From NCBI RefSeq assembly GCF_004366075.1, contig NZ_SODU01000001.1, positions 2,563,134 to 2,627,133 on the forward strand: a DNA stretch of 64,000 bases, written 5' to 3'. The stretch comes from Kribbella pratensis. Its GTDB lineage: Bacteria; Actinomycetota; Actinomycetes; Propionibacteriales; Kribbellaceae. A model generated the notes under the pieces. The model had not been told where the DNA came from and did not search any database. It saw nothing but the letters and a program-made list of their open reading frames with translations. Shown piece by piece: positions 63,203-64,000 of this stretch; position 1 is the stretch's first letter; each line of letters begins with the position of its first letter. Position numbers and translations under genes: made by a program.

Positions 63203-63220
63203 CAGCCACTCGCAGAAGCC
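63179..63220. terminator. 18-bp perfect bidirectional terminator hairpin with the stop codon in its loop
   Basis: Bases 63179-63196 are exactly complementary to 63203-63220. The 6-nt loop GCGTAA holds the TAA stop of the upstream membrane protein. It lies ten bases before the convergent nucleotidase stop, so it can serve both genes. There is no strong U tract on either side. Confidence 0.8.
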
Positions 63221-63229
63221 GACGCGGTG

Positions 63230-64000
63230 TCAGGGAGTGACGGTGATCGGGGAGCCGTTGGAGACGAGCGACCAGTCGCCGGTGTGGAAGGTGTTGGGGT
63301 CTACGGAGCCGGTGGCAATGACGTAGTCGATCATCAGCTGGCGAATCTCGACCTGACGGTTGTAGACGACCGGGGCGGTCTTGACGTGCGGGAAGTTGCC
63401 GCCGCCGGACTGGCGGTAGTTGTTGACCGCGACAACGAACTGCTGGTCGGCGGCCACCGGCGTGCCGTTGTACGCGAGGTCCGTGATCCGCGCGCCGGGC
63501 GCCTTGGCGATGTCGATCTTGTAGGTCAGTGGCTTCGACAGGCCGCCGAGGATGTCGTAGTTGTAGTCCGGCGTGCCGTTCGGCGCGGTCGGGGTCGGCG
63601 CGTTGGTGACCTGGTCGGAAGCGAACGGCCCGGTGCCGGTCACTTGCTTGAAGTACTGCGCGGAGAACTCCAGGTACTCCTTGATCTGAGTACCGCTCAT
63701 CGTCACCGCGAGCAGCGTGTTGTCGAAGACATAAAGCCCGGCGACGTCGCGGATCGAGACCTCGCCGGCCGGGATCGCGGCCGCCCGGTTGAACGGGGCC
63801 GCGATCGCCAGCACCGGCAGCGACGCCTGCGGCGTACCGGCGAGGGCCTTCGAGACCGCGTCGGCCTGGATGAAGTTCACGAAGTCCAGCGCGGCGGTGT
63901 CCTCCCACGGCGCGGTCGCCGCGGACATCGCCTCGGTGCACGTGCCGATCTTCGAGTTCACGTACTCGACGACCTTGTCGTGGTCCTTCTGCAGCAGCGC
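63230..64000 (-). CDS. 5'-nucleotidase / 2',3'-cyclic phosphodiesterase, C-terminal part (5' end outside window)
   Basis: The last 256 codons of a longer gene run in from the right edge; the frame is open to 64000. The translation is the C-terminal nucleotide-recognition domain of the UshA/CpdB family. It contains DFVNFIQADAV, LPVLAIAAPFNRAA, YVFDNTLLAVTMSGTQIKEYLE-type strand and helix pattern, and VAVNNYRQSGGGNF, whose aromatic and Asn residues stack on the nucleobase. The N-terminal metallophosphatase domain and any signal peptide lie outside the window. It is expected to be a secreted enzyme scavenging nucleotides. Confidence 0.9.
   Translation of the reverse strand, partial: ALLQKDHDKVVEYVNSKIGTCTEAMSAATAPWEDTAALDFVNFIQADAVSKALAGTPQASLPVLAIAAPFNRAAAIPAGEVSIRDVAGLYVFDNTLLAVTMSGTQIKEYLEFSAQYFKQVTGTGPFASDQVTNAPTPTAPNGTPDYNYDILGGLSKPLTYKIDIAKAPGARITDLAYNGTPVAADQQFVVAVNNYRQSGGGNFPHVKTAPVVYNRQVEIRQLMIDYVIATGSVDPNTFHTGDWSLVSNGSPITVTP

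Overview
The window is chromosomal DNA from a high-GC, Gram-positive actinobacterium. The evidence is the very high GC content, GTG starts and ATGA/GTGA stop-start overlaps, the CysM-CysO-Mec cysteine pathway, a mycothiol-type DinB protein, leaderless-looking genes and actinobacterial -10 boxes. Gene content and style resemble Kribbella or a related Propionibacteriales genus; that assignment is inference. I see no insertion sequence, prophage, integrase, CRISPR array or rRNA. One tRNA gene, tRNA-Leu(UAG), is present.

Region 1 (1-6.4 kb) has a truncated circularly permuted ATP-grasp gene, a Bcp peroxiredoxin, an anchored binding-protein/VWA fusion behind a consensus Crp site, the tRNA, and a two-domain PEP-utilising enzyme. 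That enzyme is divergent from a DNA-binding protein and its coupled partner, across a symmetric four-site operator. Region 2 (6.4-24.5 kb) is the conserved actinobacterial block known in Mycobacterium tuberculosis as Rv1330c-Rv1341: rph-rdgB, murI-MBL phosphodiesterase, mec-cysO-cysM, DUF2017-clpS and pncB. Here it is interrupted by a Gfo/Idh/MocA oxidoreductase, a SAM-hydrolase-like gene with a structured attenuator-like leader, a large secreted glucose/sorbosone-dehydrogenase-fold protein, a prolyl-aminopeptidase-like hydrolase, a zinc-ribbon membrane protein and an aldo/keto reductase. Region 3 (25-32.3 kb) holds an alditol-oxidase-like flavoenzyme, a YdcF membrane protein, a NarL-type two-component system, a secreted tripeptidyl-aminopeptidase-like hydrolase and a secreted beta-propeller.

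Region 4 (32.3-40.9 kb) is a LacI-controlled glycan-use locus. A Tat-exported clan GH-A-like hydrolase is divergent from lacI, an FAD oxidoreductase, a lipoprotein sugar-binding protein, two permeases and a small protein. Two matching inverted operators flank the divergent promoters, and no ATPase gene is present. Region 5 (40.9-51.3 kb) is the most unusual part: two stop/start-coupled giant genes (2254 and 1212 aa) with no signal peptide. The first has an OmpA-like segment and a long hydrophobic beta-rich core like DUF6603; the second has FN3-like stretches. Region 6 (51.4-57.7 kb) has an SDR gene behind twin palindromes, nicotinamidase, and a graspetide (ATP-grasp RiPP) cluster with maturase, PIMT-like methyltransferase, two tiny upstream ORFs and a divergent XRE regulator. 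The RiPP precursor gene is frameshifted in this sequence. Region 7 (58-64 kb) has a probable operon of GntR regulator, creatininase-family hydrolase, secreted esterase and AbgT transporter, then a membrane protein, a strong shared terminator, and the C-terminal end of a secreted 5'-nucleotidase.

Connections include NAD salvage (pncA and pncB), cAMP signalling (a Crp site and an Rv1339-like phosphodiesterase) and sulfur metabolism (CysO pathway, SAM hydrolase-like protein, mycothiol-type DinB). Functional calls rest on motif recognition from the translated sequence; no database search was run.
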